A program made the translations under genes and the position numbers. From contig NZ_VOPY01000002.1 in NCBI RefSeq assembly GCF_007995095.1, forward strand, positions 124,001 through 188,000: a stretch of 64,000 bases of DNA, read 5' to 3'. Shown one piece after another: positions 63,621 through 64,000 of this stretch (position 1 is the first letter of the stretch; the number at the start of each line of letters is the position of its first letter). The notes beneath the pieces were generated by a model. The model was not told the DNA's origin. It did no database searches and saw only the letters and a list, made by a program, of their open reading frames with translations. The DNA comes from Flavisphingopyxis soli (lineage in GTDB: Bacteria; Pseudomonadota; Alphaproteobacteria; Sphingomonadales; Sphingomonadaceae).

Positions 63621-64000
63621 GTGAGCGGCTATAAAAAGACTGAAAACATCCGCCGGATGGCGGCATTGCTGATGGCTGGATCGATGCTTGCGGGCAGCGG
63701 CGCGGCGTTCGCGCAGGACGCGACGCCGGTCCAGGTTGCCCCTGCAACCGCACCCGCCGAGGCCGCGCCCGTTCCCGGCGGCGTCATCCGCAGCATCACC
63801 GTCGTCGGCAACCAGCGGCTCGAGGCGCAGACCGTCCTGTCCTACATCGCCCTGCGCGTCGGCGATCGCTACGACCGCGCCGCGCTCGACCAGGCGCTCA
63901 AGGAGCTCGCCGCGACCGAGCTGTTCACCGATTTCCAGATCCGCGACGATGCGGGTAACCTGACCGTCCAGGTCGCCGAGAACCCCGTCGTCAACCGCAT
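63621..64000 (+). CDS. bamA: Outer membrane protein assembly factor BamA (5' part; 3' end beyond window)
   Basis: BamA inserts beta-barrel proteins into the outer membrane. The visible 126 codons encode a signal peptide (LLMAGSMLAGSGAAFAQ), an Ala/Pro-rich linker and the first POTRA domain (ITVVGNQRLEAQTVLSYI, then LTVQVAENPVVNR). GTG 63621 with GAGGG upstream is the likely start; ATG 63657 would still leave a signal peptide. Position after rseP is the standard order. Confidence 0.93.
   Translation, partial: MSGYKKTENIRRMAALLMAGSMLAGSGAAFAQDATPVQVAPATAPAEAAPVPGGVIRSITVVGNQRLEAQTVLSYIALRVGDRYDRAALDQALKELAATELFTDFQIRDDAGNLTVQVAENPVVNR

Overview
The window is about 65% GC, densely packed and colinear. 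Gene content and order point to an alphaproteobacterium, most likely a sphingomonad: FlbD-like sigma-54 control of flagellar genes, tandem short flagellins, a CpdR homologue, small single-domain FlgJ, a SapC protein, and an rpsB-tsf-pyrH-frr-uppS-cdsA-dxr-rseP-bamA block. The family-level assignment is inference from content; no ribosomal RNA is present to confirm it. I see no insertion sequence, phage, CRISPR array or sign of recent transfer.

Region 1, positions 1-28000, is a flagellar cluster. On the minus strand, flbD-fliE-fliF-fliG-fliH-fliI-fliJ-fliK (8154 down past the left edge) forms one operon behind a perfect sigma-54 promoter. Three tandem flagellin genes (8467-11447) follow on the plus strand. 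Next on the minus strand come sltF-flhA-fliA, flgA-flgM-flgN and an unusual MotA/MotB-like pair. The plus-strand flgBCDEFGHIJKL operon and canonical motAB complete the cluster. Reading the intergenic DNA gives a two-tier regulatory scheme. Four perfect sigma-54 sites (TGGCACG-N4-TTGCT) precede structural and regulatory operons. Five sites of form TTAA(G/C)-N14-(G/A)CCGT(T/C)A precede the three flagellins, motA and flgM, and are the likely FliA (sigma-28) promoters.

Region 2, 28000-36900, carries tRNA-Ser, a secreted cyclophilin, tRNA-Thr and a complete, fully overlapping histidine operon on the minus strand: a TrpR/YerC-like regulator, then hisG, hisD, a hisC-hisB gene fusion, hisH, hisA, hisF and hisIE. 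A palindrome brackets the likely -10 box of this operon. tRNA-Val lies just upstream.

Region 3, 36900-54200, is a mixed housekeeping stretch: cpdR, an N-formylglutamate amidohydrolase, a strong candidate small RNA with C-rich loops, cytochrome b561, SapC, a DEAD-box helicase, a CurA-like reductase, tRNA-Ala(CGC), a NUDIX hydrolase, a small exported protein, a large M16 protease, a KefB-type antiporter, a FAD monooxygenase, a GNAT-nitrilase fusion, a palindromic intergenic repeat and isocitrate dehydrogenase.

Region 4, 54200-64000, holds psd-pssA (phosphatidylethanolamine synthesis) and the conserved translation, isoprenoid, phospholipid and outer-membrane block from rpsB to bamA. The window cuts off both fliK (left) and bamA (right).
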